From Streptomyces sp. OR43 (GTDB lineage Bacteria; Actinomycetota; Actinomycetes; Streptomycetales; Streptomycetaceae), in assembly GCF_008042275.1 (NCBI RefSeq), contig NZ_RDBK01000043.1, positions 3,553,063-3,617,062 of the forward strand: a stretch of DNA of 64,000 nucleotides. Reading direction: 5' to 3'. This document shows, piece by piece, positions 17,635 to 25,761 of this stretch. Positions within the stretch are counted from its first letter, which is position 1. Every line of letters begins with the position of its first letter. The notes below the pieces were generated by a model that was not told where the DNA came from, searched no databases, and was given only the letters and a program-made list of their open reading frames with translations. Both the position numbers and the translations under genes were made by a program.

Positions 17635-18264
17635 ATGGCGGCTGGCCCCGGGGCTCGTGACACGCCGTTCTTCGCCGCCGCCGCGGCGCTGAGCACCATC
17701 GACGAGACCATCCGGACCGCCCGGGCCTCCGGAGCCGGGTCGCGGGGCGAAGAGGCCAGCGCGGCCCAGGCCCTGGCCGCGCTGCTCCTTCTGCGGGAGC
17801 TGCGCGATCAGCTCGCACAATGGGAACCGGGCTTCATCGAGGCTGCCCGCGCCGCAGGGGCGAGCTGGGCCGACCTGGCCCACCCCATGGGAGTCGCCAG
17901 CCGCCAAGCCGCCGAGCGCCGCTACCTGCGCGTACGTCCGGGAGCACCCGGAGCCACGGGCGAACAACGCGTCCGGGCCACCCGCAGTCGCCGCGCCGCG
18001 GACCGCACCGTCATCGCCTGGGCCCGTACCAACGCCGCGGACCTGCGCCAGCTCGCCGGGCAGATCACCGCCCTCACCGACTTGCCCACCGAGGCCGGTG
18101 CCTTGCTGGCTCGTCTCGCCGAAGCCCTCGGGGACAGCGACGCCGCCGGCCTCGTGGGCCCACTCGCCGTCGTTCAGCCTTTTCTCCGGGCCGGCCACCC
18201 CGACCTCGCCGCCCGCGTCGACACCATGACGAAGAGCGCAGACCAGCTCCGTCAGGTCGTGTAG
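17635..18264 (+). CDS. HSP18-type transcriptional regulator
   Basis: A 209-residue protein of the type annotated as HSP18 transcriptional regulator in streptomycetes. About residues 60-105 form a helix-turn-helix-like segment (ARAAGASWADLAHPMGVASRQAAERRYLR) that resembles sigma/MerR-like DNA-binding helices; the rest is helical and Ala-rich. The name rests on its divergent position beside hsp20 and the palindromes between them; it is not the well-studied RheA fold as far as I can tell. GAAGGGA precedes the ATG. Confidence 0.7.
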   Translation: MAAGPGARDTPFFAAAAALSTIDETIRTARASGAGSRGEEASAAQALAALLLLRELRDQLAQWEPGFIEAARAAGASWADLAHPMGVASRQAAERRYLRVRPGAPGATGEQRVRATRSRRAADRTVIAWARTNAADLRQLAGQITALTDLPTEAGALLARLAEALGDSDAAGLVGPLAVVQPFLRAGHPDLAARVDTMTKSADQLRQVV

Positions 18265-18782
18265 AGCGGTGCCCACACGCTCGTCGGCTCTCCGCGGGCC
18301 GTGACCTCGGTGCTCGGCGTGGTTCGAGCCGGCCGCCGGACCTCAGCGACCGGCCGCGGACGCGTGCCGCCTCGGATCCCACGCCCTCGCCGGGCCCAGC
18401 CGTCGCTTGCGACTGAGAACAGGCCGAGAATGTAGGCAGACGCACTGCACGAGGAGCCGCGATGCGTTCTGAACGACGGGTGGGCAGCGAAGAGCCAGGG
18501 GCGGTCAAGGGCGTTGGCCGTTCGCAACCCGCCGGGACTGCCGCGCTCCGGGGGAGACGCGGATGTCCTCTGCGATGAGCACGGCCTGCGGCTCGCCCGC
18601 GCCGCCGACTTGAGCCGTCCGCGACCCACGCACCTCATTGGGACATCCCGGCATGATCCCGGCACGTCCTGCCACGGGGCCGCGGACTGCGGGCTCGGCA
18701 CGTCGTTCCGGCGCTGCCGCACCACGCCCACTGCCCCTTGCGGGGCGGAGGGTGGCGGTACCCACCTTGCCGAGGAGGGACG
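18265..18782. other. 518-base intergenic region
   Basis: No open frame here has a ribosome site or recognisable product, and I see no strong hairpin or clear promoter. It must contain the promoter of the universal stress gene. Confidence 0.5.
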
Positions 18783-19670
18783 ATGCAGAACAACCGACGA
18801 AGTTTGACGCTGGACGGGCCCGTGGTCGTGGGGACCGACGGCACACCGGACGCCCGCCGGGCCGTGCGCTGGGCGGCAACCGAGGCCGACTCCAGGGAAC
18901 AGCCCCTGACCGTCGTGCACGCCACCAGGACCGAATCCAGGCGTCCCCATCTGTCCGTGAAGGGCATCTGGCAGGCGAAGGACCACGCGGGCGACGTGCT
19001 GGCCGAGGCGGAGGCGCTGGCGGGAGCGACCGCTCCCGGTGTCACGGTCTCGACGGCCTCGTGCCCGTCCGACACCGCCGCCTGTCTGCTCGGGCAGGCC
19101 GGCCAACAGGGCACCGTGGTCGTCGGGACGCGCGGGCACGGAGGGTTCCTGGGGCTGCTCGTGGGCTCCGACGCCCTGCGCGTCGCTGCCCGGGCCACGG
19201 TTCCCGCCGTCGTGGTTCCCCCGCGTGAACGCGACCGGCCGGCCGGGGTCGTCATGGTTGCCGCGCGGGATGACCGGGACCGGGAGGCCGTACGTCTCGC
19301 TGCGGATCTGGCGCTGCGGCGCGGGGCCGCGTTGCGGGTCGTGAGCGTGTGGATCTTCCTGGAGAACGTCGGCAGCATGGCGACGATGTTCGATGACCCG
19401 TCCGGACTCGCGGCCGCCGAGAGCGCCGAAGTCTCACGGCTCGTCGCGCGGTTGCGTGAGGAGCGACCAGGTCTGGACGTCGCCCACGACGTCGTGCGTG
19501 CCGCATCCGCGGCCGCCGTGCTGGTCGCGGCCACCGCGGAAGCGGATGCCGTGGTCATCGGCTCCCGCCGCCGGTCGCTCCCTGTCGGTGCGCCCCTGGG
19601 CCACGTGACCCACGCCGTGCTGCACCACGCACACTGCCCGGTGCTTCTGACCCCGCCGGCCCAGCCATGA
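18783..19670 (+). CDS. Tandem universal stress protein (two UspA domains)
   Basis: A 295-residue protein of two UspA domains. Domain 1 begins PVVVGTDGTPDARRAVRWAA and contains the ATP-binding pattern GTRGHGGFLGLLVGS; domain 2 begins GVVMVAARDDRDREAVRLAA and has GSRRRSLPVGAPLGH, where the G-x2-G-x9-G(S/T) motif is degraded. Only domain 1 probably binds ATP. The family helps survival under dormancy, hypoxia and other stress. GAGGAGG precedes the ATG at 18783. Confidence 0.88.
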   Translation: MQNNRRSLTLDGPVVVGTDGTPDARRAVRWAATEADSREQPLTVVHATRTESRRPHLSVKGIWQAKDHAGDVLAEAEALAGATAPGVTVSTASCPSDTAACLLGQAGQQGTVVVGTRGHGGFLGLLVGSDALRVAARATVPAVVVPPRERDRPAGVVMVAARDDRDREAVRLAADLALRRGAALRVVSVWIFLENVGSMATMFDDPSGLAAAESAEVSRLVARLREERPGLDVAHDVVRAASAAAVLVAATAEADAVVIGSRRRSLPVGAPLGHVTHAVLHHAHCPVLLTPPAQP

Positions 19671-19979
19671 CGTCCTCCGCAGGCGTTACGCGTGGTGGCG
19701 GGCGGATACGTCCTGCCGTCACCTGAAGGTGTCCGCGGCCCGCGGCTCACCGTCCTGTGCCGCACCCTGTCGCCCCGGGCAAGGGATCAGCCGTGCTCCT
19801 CGCCCCGCCATGCGCCGCACCCGGTTCGGCGATCAGCCCGGTCACGCGCGCGTCGGACCGAGCGGACCAGCCCGGCGGGGCGCGCATCGCCGTCGGTCAT
19901 GTTGTCCCGTTCGCAAGCCACGGCTTCTCCCGCCATCCCCGCCGGCTTCATCGGCTGCTTCCCGGCGACTGCGGGCGGA
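19671..19979. other. Gap between convergent genes
   Basis: About 309 bases between the Usp and MFS stops. Nothing recognisable. Confidence 0.5.
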
Positions 19980-21464
19980 TCAGGTCCCACGCGCCGCCAC
20001 AGCGGTGTCGGAAGCGGTCGCCGTAGCCACGTCCCGGGGGTAGGTCCGCAGGGCCAGCAGGCCCAGCAGGCCCGCGGCGACGACGGGGGCCAGGCAGACC
20101 AGGAACGTCCATTTCAGTCCGTCGGCGTCGAAGACGTCGGCGGACAGATAGCCGAAGACCAGTGGTGCCGCCAGCTCCCCGCATGTGCGCAGGACGGTCC
20201 GCGCGGCTTCCGACGTCCCCCACAGGCCGGAGGGAACGACATCGAGGCGCGCGGCGTCCATCGGCGGGTTGGTGGCGGCCACGGCGGCCACGCCGACGAC
20301 GAGCAGGGGTAGCGCGACCAGCGGCGACGAGGTGAGAATCGCGGGCACGAGCGCGAGTGGCGAGACGAGCAGGGACACCACGGGAACGATGATGCGCCCG
20401 TTCGGGTTGCCGCCCCGCAGAAGCCGGTCCGCTACACGGCCGCCGATGTACAGCCCCACGAGGCCTCCCGCTCCGGACCCGATGATCAGGGCGCTGGCCT
20501 GTACACGGCTGACGCCGTACTGCTCGCCGGCGAAGAGGACCGCGAACGTGCGGACACCGGCGAAGAAGAAGTAGCCCAGGGACGAGGCCACGATCATGAT
20601 CACGATGGTGCGGACGCGCAGCACGTACCAAAGGGCCTTGCGCACCGGCAGGTGACGCGGATCGTCCCGCAGAACCGCCTCGCGGCGAGGAGAGACCCGG
20701 TGCTGGACGACGACGCGGCGTACCGCGTCATGGGCGCGGTGTGTGCGAGCGGAGACCGTCTCCTCGCCAGATGCGGAGGAAGCCGCGGCCACTTCTCCGC
20801 GGGGTGGCCGGCTCGTCCCTGACTGTCCGCCCCGTGTCGGCTCCCGAGTACGCCACACGTACCACGACAGCAGGATCGCCGGGAGGGCGGGCCAGGCGAC
20901 CGCGAACCGCCAGGACGCGAACGAGGTCACAGCGGTCGTCACCACCAGGCCGATCCCGGTGCCCAGGAACTCGCCCATGAGGACGTAGGCGTACAACTGG
21001 GCCCGCCGGCCGGCGGGGAAGTAGTCACCGACCAGAGAGGCGACCGTCGGACCGGCGGTCGCGGTGACCGCACCGAGTGCTGCCCGCGCCACGAGGAACC
21101 AGGTGAACGACGGCGCCACGGCGGACATGACGGTCGCGACCGCCCACAGCATCACGCTGCCGCCGAGCAGCCGGACCCGGACCACCCGGTCGGTCAGGAC
21201 TCCGACGGGGAAGGTGAAGGCGGCGCCCGTCAGCGAGGTGATGGACGCGATCAGGCCCAGGGCCGCATGGCCGATCCCGAAGGCGTCCTCCAGGCTTTGC
21301 GCGTTCACCGACAAGGTGCCCTTGTCGGCCCCGTCCAGGCTGACCACGGAGGCGAGCACCAGGACGGGCTGCAGGTAGGCCACTCCTCCCACCCGGCCGG
21401 CGGCCCGCTCGTAGATCCGGCGGGCGGCGCCGGCCATGGTGCGGCCGGGCCATCTGCGGGGCAT
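19980..21464 (-). CDS. MFS transporter
   Basis: A 494-residue membrane protein with about 12 helices. The MFS motif A-like loop (GVLTDRVVRVRLLGG) lies between helices 2 and 3, and a matching loop (GGRVADRLLRGG) starts the second half. A long cytoplasmic loop of about 70 charged residues separates the halves. The N-terminal half (SVNAQSLEDAFGIGHAALGLIASI) resembles spinster-like MFS proteins, but no substrate can be assigned. The start is uncertain; the first ATG has only a weak GGTGG upstream. Confidence 0.85.
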   Translation of the reverse strand: MPRRWPGRTMAGAARRIYERAAGRVGGVAYLQPVLVLASVVSLDGADKGTLSVNAQSLEDAFGIGHAALGLIASITSLTGAAFTFPVGVLTDRVVRVRLLGGSVMLWAVATVMSAVAPSFTWFLVARAALGAVTATAGPTVASLVGDYFPAGRRAQLYAYVLMGEFLGTGIGLVVTTAVTSFASWRFAVAWPALPAILLSWYVWRTREPTRGGQSGTSRPPRGEVAAASSASGEETVSARTHRAHDAVRRVVVQHRVSPRREAVLRDDPRHLPVRKALWYVLRVRTIVIMIVASSLGYFFFAGVRTFAVLFAGEQYGVSRVQASALIIGSGAGGLVGLYIGGRVADRLLRGGNPNGRIIVPVVSLLVSPLALVPAILTSSPLVALPLLVVGVAAVAATNPPMDAARLDVVPSGLWGTSEAARTVLRTCGELAAPLVFGYLSADVFDADGLKWTFLVCLAPVVAAGLLGLLALRTYPRDVATATASDTAVAARGT

Positions 21465-21533
21465 GGCACCACCGTTCGTCAGCGGAAAGGCTCATGGGGT
21501 CCGTACATGTGGCGGGGTGTCACTGCCCGCTGA

Positions 21534-22631
21534 TCAGTCCGCCGTGGTGTCGGCGAGGATCAGGTCGGTCACCGCCCTCAGGCCGCCTTCGGCGAGTGCT
21601 TTGCGCTGGCGGTCGGCGGGCGTTCCCTGCCGCAGCAGACGGTGGACGAGTGCGGAGAGCTCCCGTGTCTCCCCTGTGGCGTCCAGCACCGGCGTGATGT
21701 GCTCCATCAGCCGGGCGACCGCGTCACCGGCGCTGACGCGTGCACCGGTGGCGGTGATCAATTGGCCGGTGAGGCCGTACCGGGCAGCCTGCCATGTGGC
21801 CGCCTGGAGCACTTCCATGGGGCTGTGGAGGACGGGCGTTCCCGCTTCGATCGCCCGGATGGCGGTCATCACCAGCGCGCGCACGATGCCGGCGAACATG
21901 ACGGCCTCGTCCGCCCGCAGCTGGACGTCGCAGCACCGCACCTCGACGGTCGGATAGCGGTCGGAGAGCCGGGCCTGCCAGTACAGCTGTCCTGTGTCAC
22001 GGATGATCCCGCTCCGCGTGAGCGTCTCGATCCGCCGTGCTTCGTCCGCGGCGTCCTCGAAGGCGGGGGGCGGCCCGCTGACGGGCCAGCGGTCGAAGAG
22101 AACCGTGCGCCAACTGGCGAATCCCGTGTCCTGCCCGTCCCAGAACGGCGAGTTCGCGGACATCGCGACGAGGACGGGAAGCCAGGGCCGCAGCCGGTTC
22201 AGGACTGCCACGCCCACTTCACGACTGGGCACCGAGGTGTGCACGTGCATTCCGTTGATCAGTTGCTCGGCCACCAACTGAGGAGCCTGTGACCGCAGGG
22301 CCCGAAAGCGCGCCAGCTCGGTCACGGGGGCGGAGGAACCCTTGCGGGGCGGCGTGCCGCAGGCGGCGAGCCGGCATCCATGGGCCTCGGCAGCGGCGTT
22401 GGCCGCGAGCCGGAGCCGCAGCAGATGACCGCCGAGCTCTTCCAGCCGTTCGCACACGGGCGTGGCCACCTCGATCTGCACCTGAAGGAGCTCGGGCTGT
22501 ACCTCGTCCTCCCCGACACTCACGGCCATTCCCGCGGCAGCTCTCACCTGCTCTCCCGCGGCGACCGGCAACCCGGTCACCGGGTCGAGCAGCACGTATT
22601 CTTCTTCCACTCCGAAGGTGACCCATTCCAT
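21534..22631 (-). CDS. YbdK-type carboxylate-amine ligase (GCS2 family), copy 2
   Basis: A 365-residue GCS2-family ligase, paralogous to the gene at 1620-2711. It has FGVEEEYVLLDPVTG, PELLQVQIEVAT, NGMHVHTSV, NSPFWDGQDTG and RYPTVEVRCCDV in the same order. The two differ widely outside these motifs and are not a recent duplication. The start at 22631 matches the family's N-terminus, but the ribosome site is poor, so the true start is uncertain. The gene is divergent from the decarboxylase with 281 bases between. Confidence 0.85.
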   Translation of the reverse strand: MEWVTFGVEEEYVLLDPVTGLPVAAGEQVRAAAGMAVSVGEDEVQPELLQVQIEVATPVCERLEELGGHLLRLRLAANAAAEAHGCRLAACGTPPRKGSSAPVTELARFRALRSQAPQLVAEQLINGMHVHTSVPSREVGVAVLNRLRPWLPVLVAMSANSPFWDGQDTGFASWRTVLFDRWPVSGPPPAFEDAADEARRIETLTRSGIIRDTGQLYWQARLSDRYPTVEVRCCDVQLRADEAVMFAGIVRALVMTAIRAIEAGTPVLHSPMEVLQAATWQAARYGLTGQLITATGARVSAGDAVARLMEHITPVLDATGETRELSALVHRLLRQGTPADRQRKALAEGGLRAVTDLILADTTAD

Positions 22632-22912
22632 CGGGTCAGTCTCACTGGTCGGCCCACGGCATCGACGCAGGACACGACGACCCCGTGCGCGTGCCCCCTG
22701 CCCGGTCGTGCGGGTCTTCCGGCGGCCTCGCCGGGGCCCCCGTCCAGCGGTCGCCCCGTCAGGTGGGCGACGACCGTCTCGGACCCTCGCCTCCGCGTCG
22801 GCGAGGGGCGGGCGATACGGCGTCATGTCGCGGACGGCCGGGACAGCGGGCCGGACGGGCGAAGTTCTCCGCCTTTCCGTTTCCGTCCGGGGCCATCGGG
22901 CAGCGACGACAT

Positions 22913-24379
22913 ATGGACCACTCGAAGGCACCCGTTCTGGAAGCACTCGAGGCGTACCACGCCGAGCGACAGACGCCGTTCACCCCGCCCGGCCACAAAC
23001 AGGGCAGGGGCGCCGACCCCAGAGTCCGCGCCGTTCTCGGGGACGCCGTCTTCTACTCCGACGTACTCGCCATCAGCGGGCTCGACGACCGCACCTCCTC
23101 GCACGGCGTCCTCGCCGAGGCCCAGGCGCTGATGGCGGACGCCGTCGATGCCGAGCACACGTTCTTCTCCACGTGCGGGAGCTCTCTCTCCGTCAAGGCC
23201 GCCATGCTGTCGGTCGCGGGCCCGCACGAGACACTGCTCGTCGGCCGGGACGCGCACAAGTCCGTGATCTCGGGGCTCATCCTCTCCGGCGTGCGCCCCA
23301 TCTGGGTCGATCCGCAGTGGGACGGCGACCGGCATCTCACGCACCCGCCCTCCAGCGAGTCCTTTCACGCGGCCTTCCGGGAGCACCCCGAGGCCAAGGG
23401 AGCGCTGGTCACCAGCCCGACTCCCTATGGGACCTGTTCCGATCTCTCCGCCATCTCCGCCGTCTGCCACGGGTACGGCAAGCCGCTGATCGCCGACGAG
23501 GCGTGGGGCGCGCACCTGCCTTTCCACCCCGACCTGCCCTCGTGGGGCATGGACGCCGGTGTGGACGTATGCGTCACCTCGGTGCACAAGATGGGCTCGG
23601 GGCTGGAACAGAGTTCCGTGTTCCACCTGCAGGGCGACCTGGTGGACCGGCACGTGCTCAGCTCGCGTGAGGACCTGCTCGGAACGACGAGTCCGTCCAG
23701 TCTCATCTACGCGGCGCTGGACGGCTGGCGGCGGCAGATGGTCGAACACGGGCGCGCCCTCTACGACGATGCCCTGTCCCTGGTCGCGGGCGTGCGGTCC
23801 CGTATCGACGAGATCGACGGCATGCGTGTGCACGGCCGCACCGACTTCTGCGGACCGGGACGGGCCGCGGACATGGATCCTCTGCAGGTCATCGTGGACA
23901 TCACCGGCCTGGCCGTCTCCGGGTACAGCGCGGCGGACTGGATTCGCGAGCACCACCGCGTCAACCTGCACCTCAGCGACCATCGCCGGATCAGCGCGCA
24001 GTTCACCCACGCCGACGACGAGGAGTCGGCGGAGCGGCTGCTCACCGCCTTCGAGGACCTCGCCCGGCATGCCGAGGACCTGCGGCCGGCGCCCGAGATG
24101 CATGTCCCCGGGCCCGCGGAGCTACGGCTGGAGCAGGTCGTGCTGCCCCGTGACGCCTTCTTCGGTCCCACGGAGCAGGTGTCCTGGCAGAAGGCGGCAG
24201 GCCGCATCAGTGCCGAGATGCTCACCCCGTACCCGCCGGGGATCCCCGCCGCGCTGCCCGGCGAGCGGCTGACCCAGGAGGTACTGGCGTACCTGCGCGG
24301 CGGGGTCGACGCCGGCATGGTGGTCCCCGACGCGGTGGACGGCGAAGTGCGGAGCGTGCGCGTCGCCGTGGAGAAGTGA
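22913..24379 (+). CDS. PLP-dependent Orn/Lys/Arg-type decarboxylase
   Basis: A 488-residue fold-type I PLP enzyme of the Orn/Lys/Arg decarboxylase major domain family. The N-terminal TPFTPPGHKQGRG is characteristic; Asp195 in ADEAWGAH should bind the pyridine nitrogen and Lys226 in SVHKMGSGLEQ should form the aldimine. It is shorter than the 700-residue inducible enterobacterial enzymes, lacking their wing domain, and resembles the compact SpeA/Cad-like forms of Gram-positives. Lysine, arginine or ornithine could be the substrate. It ends ten bases before an M20 amidohydrolase gene, almost certainly one operon. Confidence 0.88.
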   Translation: MDHSKAPVLEALEAYHAERQTPFTPPGHKQGRGADPRVRAVLGDAVFYSDVLAISGLDDRTSSHGVLAEAQALMADAVDAEHTFFSTCGSSLSVKAAMLSVAGPHETLLVGRDAHKSVISGLILSGVRPIWVDPQWDGDRHLTHPPSSESFHAAFREHPEAKGALVTSPTPYGTCSDLSAISAVCHGYGKPLIADEAWGAHLPFHPDLPSWGMDAGVDVCVTSVHKMGSGLEQSSVFHLQGDLVDRHVLSSREDLLGTTSPSSLIYAALDGWRRQMVEHGRALYDDALSLVAGVRSRIDEIDGMRVHGRTDFCGPGRAADMDPLQVIVDITGLAVSGYSAADWIREHHRVNLHLSDHRRISAQFTHADDEESAERLLTAFEDLARHAEDLRPAPEMHVPGPAELRLEQVVLPRDAFFGPTEQVSWQKAAGRISAEMLTPYPPGIPAALPGERLTQEVLAYLRGGVDAGMVVPDAVDGEVRSVRVAVEK

Positions 24380-24388
24380 GCTGTCGCC

Positions 24389-25639
24389 ATGACCAGCCCG
24401 TCGCAACCTGCCGGAAGGCCGGACCGCCCGGTGCCGTCGGCCCTGTCCGCCCTCCACGACCGGATCACGCGGGAAGTCTCCGACCGCGCCGCACGTCTCT
24501 GGGACGTCGCGCTCGCCCTGCACCGTGATCCCGAGCTCGCTTTCGAGGAGTACTTCGCGGCGGACCTGCTCTCGGGCGAGCTGGAGCGCGCCGGTTTCGC
24601 GGTGACCCGCGGGGTCGCGGACATGGGCACCGCGTTCGTCGCCGAAGCCGGGGACGGGAACCGGCCCCGGGTGGCGCTGCTCCTCGAGTACGACGCACTG
24701 CCCGGTCTGGGGCACGCCTGCGGCCACAACCTGATCGCTGCCGCCGGACTCGGCGCCGCACTCGCACTGCACAGCGCACTCCGGTCAGAACCGGGGCCGG
24801 GCCCGCCGGGCACAGTGATGGCGGTGGGGACGCCGGCCGAGGAAGGAGGCGGAGGGAAGGCAGTACAGGTGGCAGCCGGTGTCTTCGACGACGTCGATGC
24901 CGCCCTGATGTTTCACCCCGGCGTCAACGACTGGGTCCGGGCGCCACTGACGGCCCAGATCCAGCTTCGAACGGTCTTCCACGGACGCGCCGCCCACCCC
25001 ACCGGGAACCCCACCGACGGCGTCGACGCGCTTGCCGCCCTCGTCCAGATGTTCGGGGCGCTCAACGTGCTGCAGCGGCGCCTGCCTCCAGGGAGCCATG
25101 TCCAGGGCATCGTCACGGACGGCGGTCGGGCGACGAACATCGTCCCGGCGCGCGCGGAAGGCCTCTTCGGCCTCCGCGCGGCGACCACGGATGCGCTGGA
25201 GGCGTTGGTCGCGCAGGTCACGCGGTGCGCGCAAGGCACCGCCGACGCCACGGGCACCACGGCGGAGACGTCGCGAGCCACCACGGGATACCACCATTTC
25301 CGCGACAACGACGTGCTCTCCGACCGGTTCGCGCGGCATCTCCGCGCGGCCGGAATCACCCTGGGCCCGCCGACGCCCGGAGTGTTCCTGGGCTCGTCCG
25401 ACATCGGCAACGTGAGCACGGCAGTCCCGTCCATCCATCCTTTCGTGGCCATCCTCGGACCCGGACATTCGGATCACACACCGGAGTTCGCCGAGGCCGC
25501 GGCGGGGGAGAGCGCGCGTCGCGTGATGCTCGCCTCGGCACTTGCCCTGGCCCGCACCGCTGCGGACCTGCTCGTCGAACCGGGGTTCAGCGAGATGGCG
25601 TGGAAGCGGCAGCGGGAGAAGCCCGCGGCGGGCACCTGA
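24389..25639 (+). CDS. M20 family metallo-amidohydrolase
   Basis: A 416-residue zinc hydrolase of the M20D (amidohydrolase/AbgB-like) subgroup. Metal ligands are in HACGHN near residue 110 and in the EEGGGGK region near residue 151; the dimerisation domain follows the usual HGRAAHPTGNPTDGVDA motif. Relatives cleave N-acyl or peptide bonds of small amino-acid derivatives. Its close coupling to the decarboxylase suggests that one enzyme feeds the other, for instance deacylation in polyamine or amino-acid catabolism. That pathway link is inferred. Confidence 0.88.
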   Translation: MTSPSQPAGRPDRPVPSALSALHDRITREVSDRAARLWDVALALHRDPELAFEEYFAADLLSGELERAGFAVTRGVADMGTAFVAEAGDGNRPRVALLLEYDALPGLGHACGHNLIAAAGLGAALALHSALRSEPGPGPPGTVMAVGTPAEEGGGGKAVQVAAGVFDDVDAALMFHPGVNDWVRAPLTAQIQLRTVFHGRAAHPTGNPTDGVDALAALVQMFGALNVLQRRLPPGSHVQGIVTDGGRATNIVPARAEGLFGLRAATTDALEALVAQVTRCAQGTADATGTTAETSRATTGYHHFRDNDVLSDRFARHLRAAGITLGPPTPGVFLGSSDIGNVSTAVPSIHPFVAILGPGHSDHTPEFAEAAAGESARRVMLASALALARTAADLLVEPGFSEMAWKRQREKPAAGT

Positions 25640-25761
25640 CCGGCCCGGCGGAACGGGGCGTGGCGCGGCAGGCGGATGGCCGGACGTTACGAGAAGGCCG
25701 TTGCGGGTACCGATGTGCGGTCGGTGCAACGGGCGCCGCGGGTCCTGACCGGGAGGTACGT

